From the NCBI RefSeq assembly GCF_014650335.1, contig NZ_BMUT01000023.1, positions 1 through 64,000 on the forward strand: a DNA stretch of 64,000 nucleotides, written 5' to 3'. Origin of the DNA: Streptomyces hiroshimensis (GTDB lineage Bacteria; Actinomycetota; Actinomycetes; Streptomycetales; Streptomycetaceae). The translations under genes were made by a program, and so were the position numbers. Positions 24,966 to 33,304 of the stretch are shown one piece after another; positions within the stretch are counted from its first letter, which is position 1; the number at the start of each line of letters is the position of its first letter. The notes below the pieces were generated by a model that had not been told where the DNA came from, made no database searches, and saw only the letters and a program-made list of their open reading frames with translations.

Positions 24966-26042
24966 CTACCGCAGGACCGTCTCCAGGAAGTCGCTCCCCA
25001 GGCGGGCCACCACAGGCAGGTCCAGCTGGTGGAGGACGTACCGGCCACGGCGCCGCGTGCTCAGCAGGCCCGCCTTCTTCATCACGGCTATGTGCCGGGA
25101 CACCTCCGGCGGCGTCAGGCCGAAGACGGAGGCCAGCTCGCCCGTGGTGTGCGGGCCGCGGGCCAGCGTGCGGCACAGCCGCATCCGGACGGGGTGCGCG
25201 AGCGCCTCCATCCGCTGCCGCACCAGCTGCAGGGCCGGGCCCCGGGGGAGCTCGGGCGCGGCCACGGGGTACTGCACCATCGGCCGCCACCCGGGCCGGT
25301 TCAGCACGATGAGGTGCGGCCAGCCGAACGCGGTCGGCACGAACGTGAGGCCGTCCGCGGGCGCCGCCGCCCGGCCGTTCTGCAGCTTGTCGAAGACGAT
25401 CCGCGTGCCGTCCCCGCTGAGGGAGACGGCCGTGGAGACCGCGGTCATGGCCTCCGCCAGCCCCTTGCGGCGCAGCAGATCCGCCTTGTGCCGGGCGTCC
25501 GCGACGAGCTGCACCCGCACGCGCTGCCAGTTGTCGGCGAAGAAGGCCTCCTCGCAGTCCTCCAGGAGCCTGCGCAGCCAGGCGCGCAGCGCGGCGGGGT
25601 TCTCCAGCATGCGGTCGGTGAACTGCGCCTGCCGCGGGCCCCGCGCGGCGGACAGCTCGCGCACCCGCACCCGCTGCTCGGCGTCGACCAGGGGGGAGGG
25701 GACGGACCGCTCGGAACTGCAGGTGACCTCGAAAGCCGCGGACACGAACTTCTCGTCGTCCATGCGGTCGAGGTCGTCGAGCTCTTCGGCGAGCGTGGCC
25801 CGGGGAGCCGCGGGCAGCAGCAGGTCGGAGCGGGCCGAGCGCCACAGGAAGTCGGCCTCGGTCAGCCGGTCGGCGAGGTCGGGCCGCAGCCCGGAGGCGG
25901 TCGCCGTGGCCCAGCCGTGCAGCCCCGGGTGGTGGCCGGGCTCCGCCAGGACGTGCAGCATCGCACCGAGCTCCGCCAGCGGCGACGGGTTGAAGACAAT
26001 GCGCTCGTGCGGCAGTCCGGCGATGTCGATCTCCACGCTCAT
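24966..26042 (-). CDS. ArsR-type winged-helix regulator with large N-terminal domain (DUF5937)
   Basis: A 358-residue protein. Residues about 1-260 form a domain of unknown function found in many Streptomyces regulators. The C-terminal about 80 residues are an ArsR-like winged helix (ALAHPVRMRLCRTLARGPHTTGELASVFG in pieces, then PPEVSRHIAVMKKAGLL). The metal-binding Cys motif of classical ArsR is absent, so it is unlikely to be a metal sensor. It is convergent with the response regulator gene and divergent from a small open reading frame that begins 99 bp away. Confidence 0.82.
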   Translation of the reverse strand: MSVEIDIAGLPHERIVFNPSPLAELGAMLHVLAEPGHHPGLHGWATATASGLRPDLADRLTEADFLWRSARSDLLLPAAPRATLAEELDDLDRMDDEKFVSAAFEVTCSSERSVPSPLVDAEQRVRVRELSAARGPRQAQFTDRMLENPAALRAWLRRLLEDCEEAFFADNWQRVRVQLVADARHKADLLRRKGLAEAMTAVSTAVSLSGDGTRIVFDKLQNGRAAAPADGLTFVPTAFGWPHLIVLNRPGWRPMVQYPVAAPELPRGPALQLVRQRMEALAHPVRMRLCRTLARGPHTTGELASVFGLTPPEVSRHIAVMKKAGLLSTRRRGRYVLHQLDLPVVARLGSDFLETVLR

Positions 26043-26141
26043 GCGCCCATCGTGCCTCTCCCCCCGAGGGTCCGGCCGTCACTTGACGGCTCTCGTCAAT
26101 CGACGCGGCAGGGCCGCGCCCGGCGGCGCACCGTGGATCAC

Positions 26142-26507
26142 ATGAACGCAGCTCAGCAGCACATGCTCGACCTCTACCGCGCCGCCCAGCACGGGGAGCC
26201 GGCCCCGCCCGCCCCCGGCACCGGAGACGTGGAGGCCTACCGCTCCTTCCGCACCTGGCGCGCCTTCCGGGCGGTCGTCGACGAGCGGGTCGCCGCCCGC
26301 CGCGCCCGCCGTGCGACGCTCTTCCGCTTCCTCCGGCCCGGCAGCGGCTTCCTCCGGCCCGGCGGCGGCCTTGTGCGGTCCGGCGGCGGCCTCCGCCCGT
26401 CAGCCGCCCGTTCTTCAGCCGCCCGTCCGTCAGCCGTCCGCCCGTATCCGGCGCAGGACGCCGGCCGCCGCATCCCGGACGTCTGCGGCCGTCCAGCCGA
26501 GTGCTGA
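26142..26507 (+). CDS. Small basic protein of unknown function
   Basis: A possible 121-residue product. Residues 1-65 look like a real small protein (MNAAQQHMLDLYRAAQHGEP, then YRSFRTWRAFRAVVDERVAARRARR), but the rest is encoded by short GC-rich repeats giving Phe-Leu-Arg-Pro-Gly and Ser-Ala-Ala-Arg-Pro tracts. The reading frame overlaps the 3' end of the convergent aldolase gene by 78 bp. The C-terminal half may therefore be a product of local duplication rather than a conserved domain. No ribosome site is clear. Confidence 0.5.
   Translation: MNAAQQHMLDLYRAAQHGEPAPPAPGTGDVEAYRSFRTWRAFRAVVDERVAARRARRATLFRFLRPGSGFLRPGGGLVRSGGGLRPSAARSSAARPSAVRPYPAQDAGRRIPDVCGRPAEC
26401..26445 (-). repeat. 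15-bp tandem repeat spanning the aldolase stop codon
   Basis: Three 15-bp units start at 26401, 26416 and 26431 and differ by two to three bases. The TGA of the minus-strand aldolase gene (26432-26430) sits at a unit junction. Confidence 0.75.
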
Positions 26508-27653
26508 CGCGTCGACGGTGACCTCGGTGAACGAGACACCCGGCACCGGGGACGGCGTCCAGACCCCGAACACCGTGGTGCCCGTCTCCTCCGCGTACGA
26601 CACGGACGCCTCGTCCAGCGCCTCGGCCGGATACGGCAGCCACACCTGGAACTGGTGGGTGTGCGGCACGGGCGGATTCAGCCGGAACCACGGCACGCCC
26701 GCCGAGCGGAAGGCATCCTCCAGGGCCCGCGCGACGACCTTCGCGTGTGCCACGTACGACGGCAGACGCGGCAGCTCGCGCTCCAGCCCGGACAGGGCCG
26801 CCAGCGCCGCCGGCCACTGCTGGAAGACATTGCCCCCGTACCGGTGCCGCCAGGCCCGCGCCTCCTCCACCAGCGTCTCCGGTCCGGCCAGCGCGGCCCC
26901 GGATATCCCGCCGAGCGACTTGTAGAACGACACGTAGACGGAGTCGGCGAGGGCGGCGATCTCCGGCAGCCCCACCCCGAAGTGCGAGGGGCACTCCCAC
27001 AGCCGCGCCCCGTCGAAGTGGACCACCGCCTCCCGCTCGCGGGCGGCCTCCACCGTCTCCTGCAGCTCCTCCCACGTGGGCAGCAGAAACCCCGCGTCGC
27101 GCAGCGGAAGCTCCAGGGAGAGCGCGCCGAACGGCTCTTCCAGCCCGCGGACCTCCTCGGCCGTCGGCGGTCGCGGATCCCGCGTGGGGTGCACCACGCG
27201 CAGGCCGCTCACCAGCGAGAACGCATCCCGCTCCCACTGCTCGGGGTGCGCCAGGGGATGCAGGGCCACCGTGCTGTTCCCCGTGCGCCCGGCCCAGCAG
27301 CGCAAGGCCACCTGCTGGGCCATCGTGCCCGTGGGGAAGAACGCCGCGGCCTCCGTACCGAGCAGCTCCGCGACGCGCCGCTCCAGCTCGGCGACGATCC
27401 CGTCCCCGTAGATGTCCACCCGCGTGTCCAGCCCGGGCAGGCCCGCAGCCTCGGCCGCGAGCTGCGCGAGCCGCTCGCCCACCGTGTGCACGGGAGCACC
27501 GCCGGACAGGATCCGCTCCGACGCCCGGCGGGCCGCGACCCTGCGGGCCCGGGCCGCCTCGGACGCGGCTTGCGTGCCGGGCGTGGCTTGCGTGCCGGAC
27601 GGGGCTCCCGCCCCGGGCCCGGACTCGAACGCTTGCTCAGTTCCTTCGTCCAT
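26430..27653 (-). CDS. Threonine aldolase-like PLP enzyme (beta-eliminating lyase family)
   Basis: A 407-residue fold-type I PLP enzyme. The PLP lysine is in SFYKSLGGISGAAL, preceded by VVHFDGARLWE, with the Asp that binds the pyridine nitrogen. FFPTGTMAQQVALR near residue 98 fits the cofactor phosphate site. Low-specificity L-threonine aldolases cleave threonine or allo-threonine to glycine and acetaldehyde; the exact substrate is inferred. The open frame runs further upstream, but ATG 27653 is the first plausible start, and the N-terminal 30 residues are low complexity. Confidence 0.8.
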   Translation of the reverse strand: MDEGTEQAFESGPGAGAPSGTQATPGTQAASEAARARRVAARRASERILSGGAPVHTVGERLAQLAAEAAGLPGLDTRVDIYGDGIVAELERRVAELLGTEAAAFFPTGTMAQQVALRCWAGRTGNSTVALHPLAHPEQWERDAFSLVSGLRVVHPTRDPRPPTAEEVRGLEEPFGALSLELPLRDAGFLLPTWEELQETVEAAREREAVVHFDGARLWECPSHFGVGLPEIAALADSVYVSFYKSLGGISGAALAGPETLVEEARAWRHRYGGNVFQQWPAALAALSGLERELPRLPSYVAHAKVVARALEDAFRSAGVPWFRLNPPVPHTHQFQVWLPYPAEALDEASVSYAEETGTTVFGVWTPSPVPGVSFTEVTVDASALGWTAADVRDAAAGVLRRIRADG

Positions 27654-27689
27654 GCCCCGATCATGGCGGACGCCACGCTCGCCCGGGAG

Positions 27690-27713
27690 TTGTCCACAGG
27701 CGGGTTGTCCACA
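27690..27713 (+). promoter_or_regulatory. Two perfect DnaA boxes in direct repeat
   Basis: TTGTCCACA, the preferred Streptomyces DnaA box, occurs at 27690-27698 and again at 27705-27713. Both face the same way, 15 bp start to start, followed by GGCGG each time. They lie between the aldolase gene and the DUF2520-panC-nadB-nadC-coaX operon, about 40 bp upstream of a TAGCAT -10-like element at 27752. Confidence 0.75.
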
Positions 27714-27811
27714 GGCGGCCCGCGTCCGGGAGGGGGTGCCGCGGGCTCGCGTAGCATGACGAAGGAATCGTCCGGTACCCACCGCGGACTGGAACGGAAG
27801 GCCATCGCCGC

Positions 27812-28732
27812 GTGAACGCACACACTCATCCGGAGCACCCGAGCCCCCAGGACCGACCCGCCCGGCTCACCGTCGGCGTCGTCGGCACGGGCCGCGTCGG
27901 CCCGGCGCTCGCCGCCGCGCTCCGGCTCGCCGGGCACCGCCCGGTCGCCGCCTCCGGAGTCTCCGACGCCTCGGTGCGCAGAGCCGCCGCCCTGCTCCCC
28001 GAGGTCCCCCTCGTCACACCCGCCGAGGTGCTCGCCCGCGCCGAGCTGGTCCTGCTCACCGTGCCCGACGACGCCCTGCCGGGCCTGGTCGCCGGGCTCG
28101 CCGAGACCGGCGCCGTCCGGCCGGGCCAGCTCATCGTGCACACCTCGGGCCGGCACGGCACCGCCGTGCTCGACCCCGCCCGCCGCGCCGGGGCCCTCCC
28201 GCTCGCCCTGCACCCCGCGATGACCTTCGCCGGCACCCCGGTCGACGTCGACCGCCTCGCCGGCTGCTCCTTCGGCGTCACCGCCCCCGATGAGCTGCGG
28301 CTCGCCGCGGAGGCCCTGGTCATCGAGATGGGCGGCGAGCCCGAGTGGATAGCGGAAGAGGCCCGCCCGCTCTACCACGCCGCCCTCGCCCTGGGCGCGA
28401 ACCACCTGGTCACCCTGGTCGCCCAGGCCATGGACCTGCTGCGGACGGCCGGCGTCGAGGCCCCCGACCGCATGCTCGGCCCCCTCCTCGGCGCCGCGCT
28501 CGACAACGTCCTGCGCAGCGGCGACGCGGCCCTGACCGGCCCGGTGGCCCGCGGCGACGCCGGCACGGTCGCCGCGCACGTCGCCCAGCTGCGCGCCCAC
28601 GCACCCCAGGCCGTCCCCGGATACCTGGCGATGGCCCGTACGACCGCCGACCGCGCGCTCGCGGCCGGCCTGCTCAAGCCCGAACTGGCCGAGGATCTGC
28701 TCGGCGTACTGTCCGACGGAGGACGGCCGTGA
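27812..28732 (+). CDS. Rossmann-fold and DUF2520 dehydrogenase-like protein in the pantothenate operon
   Basis: A 306-residue protein with an N-terminal NAD(P)-binding fold (VGVVGTGRVGPALAAALRLAGH near residue 24) and a C-terminal helical DUF2520 domain (about 165-300), similar in plan to ketopantoate reductase and 6-phosphogluconate dehydrogenase families. Its TGA overlaps the panC GTG. An equivalent gene precedes panC in mycobacteria. A role in pantoate supply is an inference; no activity is established. Confidence 0.85.
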   Translation: MNAHTHPEHPSPQDRPARLTVGVVGTGRVGPALAAALRLAGHRPVAASGVSDASVRRAAALLPEVPLVTPAEVLARAELVLLTVPDDALPGLVAGLAETGAVRPGQLIVHTSGRHGTAVLDPARRAGALPLALHPAMTFAGTPVDVDRLAGCSFGVTAPDELRLAAEALVIEMGGEPEWIAEEARPLYHAALALGANHLVTLVAQAMDLLRTAGVEAPDRMLGPLLGAALDNVLRSGDAALTGPVARGDAGTVAAHVAQLRAHAPQAVPGYLAMARTTADRALAAGLLKPELAEDLLGVLSDGGRP

Positions 28733-29643
28733 CGCTTGCCGAGTGGCTGAAGGACCGGGGCCGCGAGCCCGCCTTCGAGCTCGTACCCGCCGTCGAGGAT
28801 CTCGACTACCTCCTCGATCACTACGCGGTCCCCGGCCGCACCGCGGTCGTGATGACCATGGGCGCGCTCCACGAGGGCCACGCCACGCTCATACGCGCCG
28901 CGCGCGAGCGCGTCGGCCGCAAGGGCCTCGTGATCGTCACGGTCTTCGTCAACCCCCTGCAGTTCGGCGCGGGCGAGGACCTGGACCGCTATCCGCGCAC
29001 GCTGGACGCCGACCTGAAGATCGCCGAGGCGTCGGGTGCGGACGCCGTGTTCGCCCCCTCCGCCGAGGAGGTCTACCCGGGCGGAGAGCCCCAGGTCCGC
29101 CTCGCCGCGGGCCCCATGGGCGAGCGCCTGGAAGGCGCCTCCCGCCCGGGGCACTTCGACGGCATGCTCACGGTCGTGGCCAAGCTGCTCCACCTCACCC
29201 GCCCCGACCTGGCCTTCTTCGGCCAGAAGGACGCCCAGCAGCTCGCCCTGATCCGCCGCATGGTGCGCGACCTCAACTTCCGCACCGAGGTCGTGGGCGT
29301 GCCGACCGTCCGGGAGCCCGACGGCCTCGCCCTGTCCAGCCGCAACCGCTATCTGTCCGCCGCCGAGCGGCAGACCGCCCTCGCCCTCTCCCGCGCCCTG
29401 GCCGCGGCCGAGAGGGAGAAGGCCGCCGCGCCGGCCGCCCTGGCCGCCGCCCGCGCCGTCCTGGACGAGGCCGCCCGGCTCGACCCCCCGCTGCACCTCG
29501 ACTACGCAGCCCTCGTCGACCCCGCCGACTTCACCGACGTCCCCGGCGACTACGCGGGCGAGGCCGTCCTGGCCGTAGCCGCGAAGGTCGGCACCACCCG
29601 CCTGATCGACAACGTCCCCCTGCAGCTCGGAGCCGAGCGATGA
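28729..29643 (+). CDS. panC: Pantothenate synthetase (pantoate-beta-alanine ligase)
   Basis: Joins pantoate and beta-alanine with ATP to give pantothenate, the vitamin precursor of CoA. The 304-residue protein has the ATP motif MTMGALHEGHATLIRAAR, the FGQKDAQQLALIRRMVRDL signature and the LALSSRNRYLS motif. GTG 28729 has GGAGGACGG upstream and overlaps the previous stop (GTGA); its own stop overlaps nadB (ATGA). panD for beta-alanine supply is not in the window. Confidence 0.96.
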   Translation: MTLAEWLKDRGREPAFELVPAVEDLDYLLDHYAVPGRTAVVMTMGALHEGHATLIRAARERVGRKGLVIVTVFVNPLQFGAGEDLDRYPRTLDADLKIAEASGADAVFAPSAEEVYPGGEPQVRLAAGPMGERLEGASRPGHFDGMLTVVAKLLHLTRPDLAFFGQKDAQQLALIRRMVRDLNFRTEVVGVPTVREPDGLALSSRNRYLSAAERQTALALSRALAAAEREKAAAPAALAAARAVLDEAARLDPPLHLDYAALVDPADFTDVPGDYAGEAVLAVAAKVGTTRLIDNVPLQLGAER

Positions 29644-31355
29644 CCGGCATACGCCTCCACGCACCCAAGCCCGGCTGGTCCGTCGACGCCGACGTGGTCG
29701 TCGTGGGCTCCGGCGTCGCCGGGCTCACCGTCGCCCTGCGCTGCGCCGCCGCCGGCGCGAAGGTCACCGTCGTCACCAAGGCCCTCCTGGACGACGGCTC
29801 CACCCGCTGGGCCCAGGGCGGCATAGCGGCCGCGCTCGGCGAGGGCGACACCCCCGAGCAGCACCTGGACGACACGCTCGTCGCCGGCGCGGGCCTCTGC
29901 GACGACGAGGCCGTGCGGACCCTGGTCACCGAGGGCCCCGACGCCGTGCGCAGGCTCATCGCCACGGGCGCGCAGTTCGACACCGACACCGAGACCGGCG
30001 CCATCCTGCTCACCCGTGAGGGTGGCCACCACCGGCGCCGCATCGCCCACGCGGGCGGTGACGCCACCGGCGCCGAGATCTCCCGCGCCCTGGTCGAGGC
30101 CGTGCGTGCCGCGGGCATCGAGACCATCGAGCACGCCCTCGTCCTCGACCTCCTCAAGGACGCGGACGGCCGCGCCGCGGGCGTCACCCTGCACGTCATG
30201 GGCGAGGGTGAGCGCGACGGCGTGGGTGCCGTACGGGCCCGGGCCGTCGTCCTCGCCACCGGCGGCATGGGCCAGGTCTTCTCCGCGACCACGAACCCGG
30301 CCGTCTCCACCGGCGACGGCGTCGCCCTCGCCCTGCGCGCCGGGGCCGAGGTGTCCGACCTGGAGTTCGTCCAGTTCCACCCCACCGTGCTGTGGCTCGG
30401 CCCCGACGCCGAGGGCCAGCAGCCGCTGGTGTCGGAGGCCGTGCGCGGGGAAGGCGCCCACCTGGTGGACGCCGACGGATACCGCTTCATGGTCGGTGCG
30501 CACGAGCTCGCGGAGCTGGCCCCGCGCGACATCGTCGCCAAGGGCATCATGCGCCGCATGCAGGAGCTCGGTGCCGAGCACATGTACCTCGACGCCCGCC
30601 ACTTCGGCGCCGAGATGTGGGAGCACCGCTTCCCCACGATCCTCGCCGCCTGCCGCACGCACGGCATCGACCCCGTGACGGAGCCGATCCCGGTCGCCCC
30701 CGCCGCGCACTACGCCTCCGGCGGCGTCCGGACGGACCTGCTCGGCCGCTCCACCGTCCCCGGGCTCTACGCCTGCGGCGAGGTCGCCTGCACGGGCGTG
30801 CACGGCGCGAACCGCCTGGCGTCGAACTCCCTGCTGGAGGGCCTCGTCTTCGCGGAGCGCATCGCCGCGGACGTCACGGCCGCCCTCCGGGAGGCGGGCG
30901 CGCCGGCGGAGGTCCTGCAGCCGACGCCCACCGGCACGGTGCTCGCCGGCCCCAAGGCCCGCCTGGAGATCCAGCGCATCATGACCGAGGGCGCCGGAGT
31001 CCTGCGCTCCAGGGAGAGCCTCGAACGGGCCGCCGCGGAGCTCGCGCGCATCGACGAGGACGCCGCCGCAGCGCTGGAAGCACCCGGTACGGAGAGCTGG
31101 GAGGCCACCAACCTCCTGCTCGTCGCCCGCGTCCTCGTCGCCGCCGCGCTCCGCCGCGAGGAGACCCGCGGCTGCCACTGGCGCGAGGACCGCCCCGACC
31201 GCGACGACACCGCCTGGCGCCGCCATCTTTTGGTGACCCTGCGCCCGGACCGTACGCTCTCGGTCTCCACCACCGGGACGGCGGCCTTCCCGCCCGTCGC
31301 GGCCCCGCCGCCCCACCCGCCCACGACCGGCGCCGAACCGAGGAGCACCACGTGA
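29640..31355 (+). CDS. nadB: L-aspartate oxidase
   Basis: FAD enzyme that oxidises L-aspartate to iminoaspartate, the first step of de novo NAD synthesis. Its 571 residues show the dinucleotide motif VVVVGSGVAGLTVALRCA near residue 19, STRWAQGGIAAAL, the active-site stretch HRRRIAHAGGDATG, and the late GLYACGEVACTGVHGANRLA. It overlaps panC and nadC by four bases on each side. Quinolinate synthase (nadA), which uses its unstable product, is not in this operon. Confidence 0.96.
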   Translation: MTGIRLHAPKPGWSVDADVVVVGSGVAGLTVALRCAAAGAKVTVVTKALLDDGSTRWAQGGIAAALGEGDTPEQHLDDTLVAGAGLCDDEAVRTLVTEGPDAVRRLIATGAQFDTDTETGAILLTREGGHHRRRIAHAGGDATGAEISRALVEAVRAAGIETIEHALVLDLLKDADGRAAGVTLHVMGEGERDGVGAVRARAVVLATGGMGQVFSATTNPAVSTGDGVALALRAGAEVSDLEFVQFHPTVLWLGPDAEGQQPLVSEAVRGEGAHLVDADGYRFMVGAHELAELAPRDIVAKGIMRRMQELGAEHMYLDARHFGAEMWEHRFPTILAACRTHGIDPVTEPIPVAPAAHYASGGVRTDLLGRSTVPGLYACGEVACTGVHGANRLASNSLLEGLVFAERIAADVTAALREAGAPAEVLQPTPTGTVLAGPKARLEIQRIMTEGAGVLRSRESLERAAAELARIDEDAAAALEAPGTESWEATNLLLVARVLVAAALRREETRGCHWREDRPDRDDTAWRRHLLVTLRPDRTLSVSTTGTAAFPPVAAPPPHPPTTGAEPRSTT

Positions 31356-32404
31356 CCACCCCGAACGAACTCCCCCTCCACCAGATCGGCCAGGACATCC
31401 AGGTGAACCTCGAGACGGCCACCGGCGGCTGCGGTGACGGCTGTGGCTGCGGTGAGACGTTCGCGGAGGACGCCCTGGAGTGCGGGCTCGACCCCGACCT
31501 CGCCCGGCTGCTCGCCGAGGCCGGCCTCGACCCCCTCCAGATCGAGGACATCGCCCACCTCGCCATCGAGGAGGACCTCGACGGCGGCCAGGACGTCACC
31601 ACCGTGGCGACCATTCCCGCCGACGCCGTCGCCACCGGCGACTTCACCGCCCGCCAGGACGGCACCGTCTGCGGCCTGCACATCGCCGAGGCGGTCCTCT
31701 CCGTCGTCTGCACCGACGAGTTCGAGGTCGAGCGGCACGTCGAGGACGGCGACCGCGTGACCGCCGGGCAGAAGCTGCTCACCGTCCGCACCCGCACCCG
31801 CGATCTGCTCACCGCCGAGCGCAGCGCGCTCAACCTCCTGTGCCGCCTGTCCGGCATCGCCACCGCGACCCGCGAGTGGGCCGACCTGCTGGACGGCACC
31901 AAGGCCGCCGTCCGCGACACCCGCAAGACCACGGTCGGCCTGCGCGCCCTGGAGAAGTACGCGGTGCGCTGCGGCGGCGGCGTCAACCACCGCATGTCCC
32001 TGTCGGACGCGGCGCTCATCAAGGACAACCACGTGGTCGCGGCCGGCGGCGTGGCCGAGGCCTTCCGGGCCGTACGGGACGCCTTCCCGGGCCTGCCGGT
32101 CGAGGTCGAGGTCGACCGCATCGACCAGATCCCGCCCGTCCTCACCGAGGGCGCGAGCCTCATCCTGCTGGACAACTTCACCCCCGAGCAGACCCGCGAG
32201 GCCGTCGAACTCGTCGCGGGCCGCGCCCTGCTGGAGTCCTCCGGCCGGCTCACGCTCGTCAACGCCCACGCCTACGCCGAGACCGGCGTGGACTACCTGG
32301 CGGTCGGCTCGCTGATCCACTCGTCCCCGATCCTCGACATCGGCCTCGACCTGCGCGAGGGCGACGAGGGCGACGGGGACGACACGCAGGGGGAAGCCGC
32401 CTGA
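31352..32404 (+). CDS. nadC: Nicotinate-nucleotide pyrophosphorylase (quinolinate phosphoribosyltransferase)
   Basis: Converts quinolinate and PRPP to nicotinate mononucleotide. The 350-residue protein has SALNLLCRLSGIAT, RDTRKTTVGLRALEKYAV and GGGVNHRMSLSDAALIKDNH, the substrate-binding core. It is about 60 residues longer than typical NadC: the N-terminus carries a Cys cluster, GGCGDGCGCGE (residues 26-36), before the normal domain. It is coupled to nadB (GTGA) and shares one base with coaX (TGATG). Confidence 0.95.
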   Translation: MTTPNELPLHQIGQDIQVNLETATGGCGDGCGCGETFAEDALECGLDPDLARLLAEAGLDPLQIEDIAHLAIEEDLDGGQDVTTVATIPADAVATGDFTARQDGTVCGLHIAEAVLSVVCTDEFEVERHVEDGDRVTAGQKLLTVRTRTRDLLTAERSALNLLCRLSGIATATREWADLLDGTKAAVRDTRKTTVGLRALEKYAVRCGGGVNHRMSLSDAALIKDNHVVAAGGVAEAFRAVRDAFPGLPVEVEVDRIDQIPPVLTEGASLILLDNFTPEQTREAVELVAGRALLESSGRLTLVNAHAYAETGVDYLAVGSLIHSSPILDIGLDLREGDEGDGDDTQGEAA

Positions 32405-33201
32405 TGCTGCTCACCATCGATGTCGGCAACACCCATACGGTCCTCGGCCTGTTCGACGGCGAGGAGATCGTCGAGCACTGGCGGGTGTCGACCGACGCCC
32501 GCCGCACGGCCGACGAACTGGCGGTCCTGCTCCAGGGCCTGATGGGCATGCACCCGCTGCTGGGCGAGGAGCTGGGGGACGGCATCGACGGCATCGCCAT
32601 CTGCTCCACGGTCCCGGCCGTCCTGCACGAGCTGCGGGAGGTCACCCGCCGCTATTACGGCGACGTGCCCGCGGTCCTGGTCGAGCCGGGCGTGAAGACC
32701 GGCGTGCCGATCCTGATGGACAACCCCAAGGAGGTCGGCGCCGACCGCATCGTCAACGCCGTCGCGGCCGTCGAGCTCTACGGCGGCCCGTGCATCGTCG
32801 TGGACTTCGGCACGGCCACCACCTTCGACGCGGTCAGCGCCCGCGGCGAGTACGCGGGCGGCGTGATCGCCCCGGGCATCGAGATCTCGGTGGAGGCGCT
32901 GGGCGTCAAGGGCGCGCAGCTGCGCAAGATCGAGCTGGCCCGCCCGCGCGGCGTCATCGGGAAGAACACGGTCGAGGCCATGCAGTCCGGCATCCTCTAC
33001 GGCTTCGCCGGGCAGGTGGACGGTGTCGTCGAGCGGATGGCCCGTGAGCTCGCCGACGATCCGGACGAGGTCACCGTCATCGCCACCGGCGGGCTGTCGC
33101 CCCTGGTGCTCGGCGAGGCGTCGGTCATCGACGAGCACGAGCCGTGGCTCACGCTGATCGGCCTGCGGCTGGTCTACGAGCGCAACGTGTCCCGTTCGTA
33201 G
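32404..33201 (+). CDS. coaX: Type III pantothenate kinase
   Basis: Phosphorylates pantothenate, the first step of CoA synthesis. The 265-residue protein has the ASKHA motifs LLTIDVGNTHTVLGLFDG at the start, GADRIVNAVAA near residue 113 and VVDFGTATTFDAV near 134. It is the last gene of the DUF2520-panC-nadB-nadC-coaX operon, so pantothenate production and use are linked with NAD precursor synthesis. Its TAG lies in a 21-bp duplication. Confidence 0.95.
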   Translation: MLLTIDVGNTHTVLGLFDGEEIVEHWRVSTDARRTADELAVLLQGLMGMHPLLGEELGDGIDGIAICSTVPAVLHELREVTRRYYGDVPAVLVEPGVKTGVPILMDNPKEVGADRIVNAVAAVELYGGPCIVVDFGTATTFDAVSARGEYAGGVIAPGIEISVEALGVKGAQLRKIELARPRGVIGKNTVEAMQSGILYGFAGQVDGVVERMARELADDPDEVTVIATGGLSPLVLGEASVIDEHEPWLTLIGLRLVYERNVSRS

Positions 33202-33231
33202 CGGGTGCAGTCCCGTTCGTGGCGGGTGCAG
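33190..33231 (+). repeat. 21-bp tandem repeat spanning the coaX stop codon
   Basis: Units at 33190-33210 and 33211-33231 differ at one base. In the first copy the variable position is part of the coaX TAG; in the second it reads TGG. Confidence 0.85.
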
Positions 33232-33304
33232 CCGAGCGGACGCAACCAACGGTCCGTTTCAACTGTCCTGTCAGCTGCGGAACCTGATCCTGCATCCGAC
33301 GGGC

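Noticed and set aside
24121..27237. A 1038-codon minus-strand open frame
   Set aside because: It runs antisense through the response regulator and out of frame through the regulator and aldolase genes. Its composition is low-complexity Gly/Arg/Ala without any family motif. It is an artefact of high GC.
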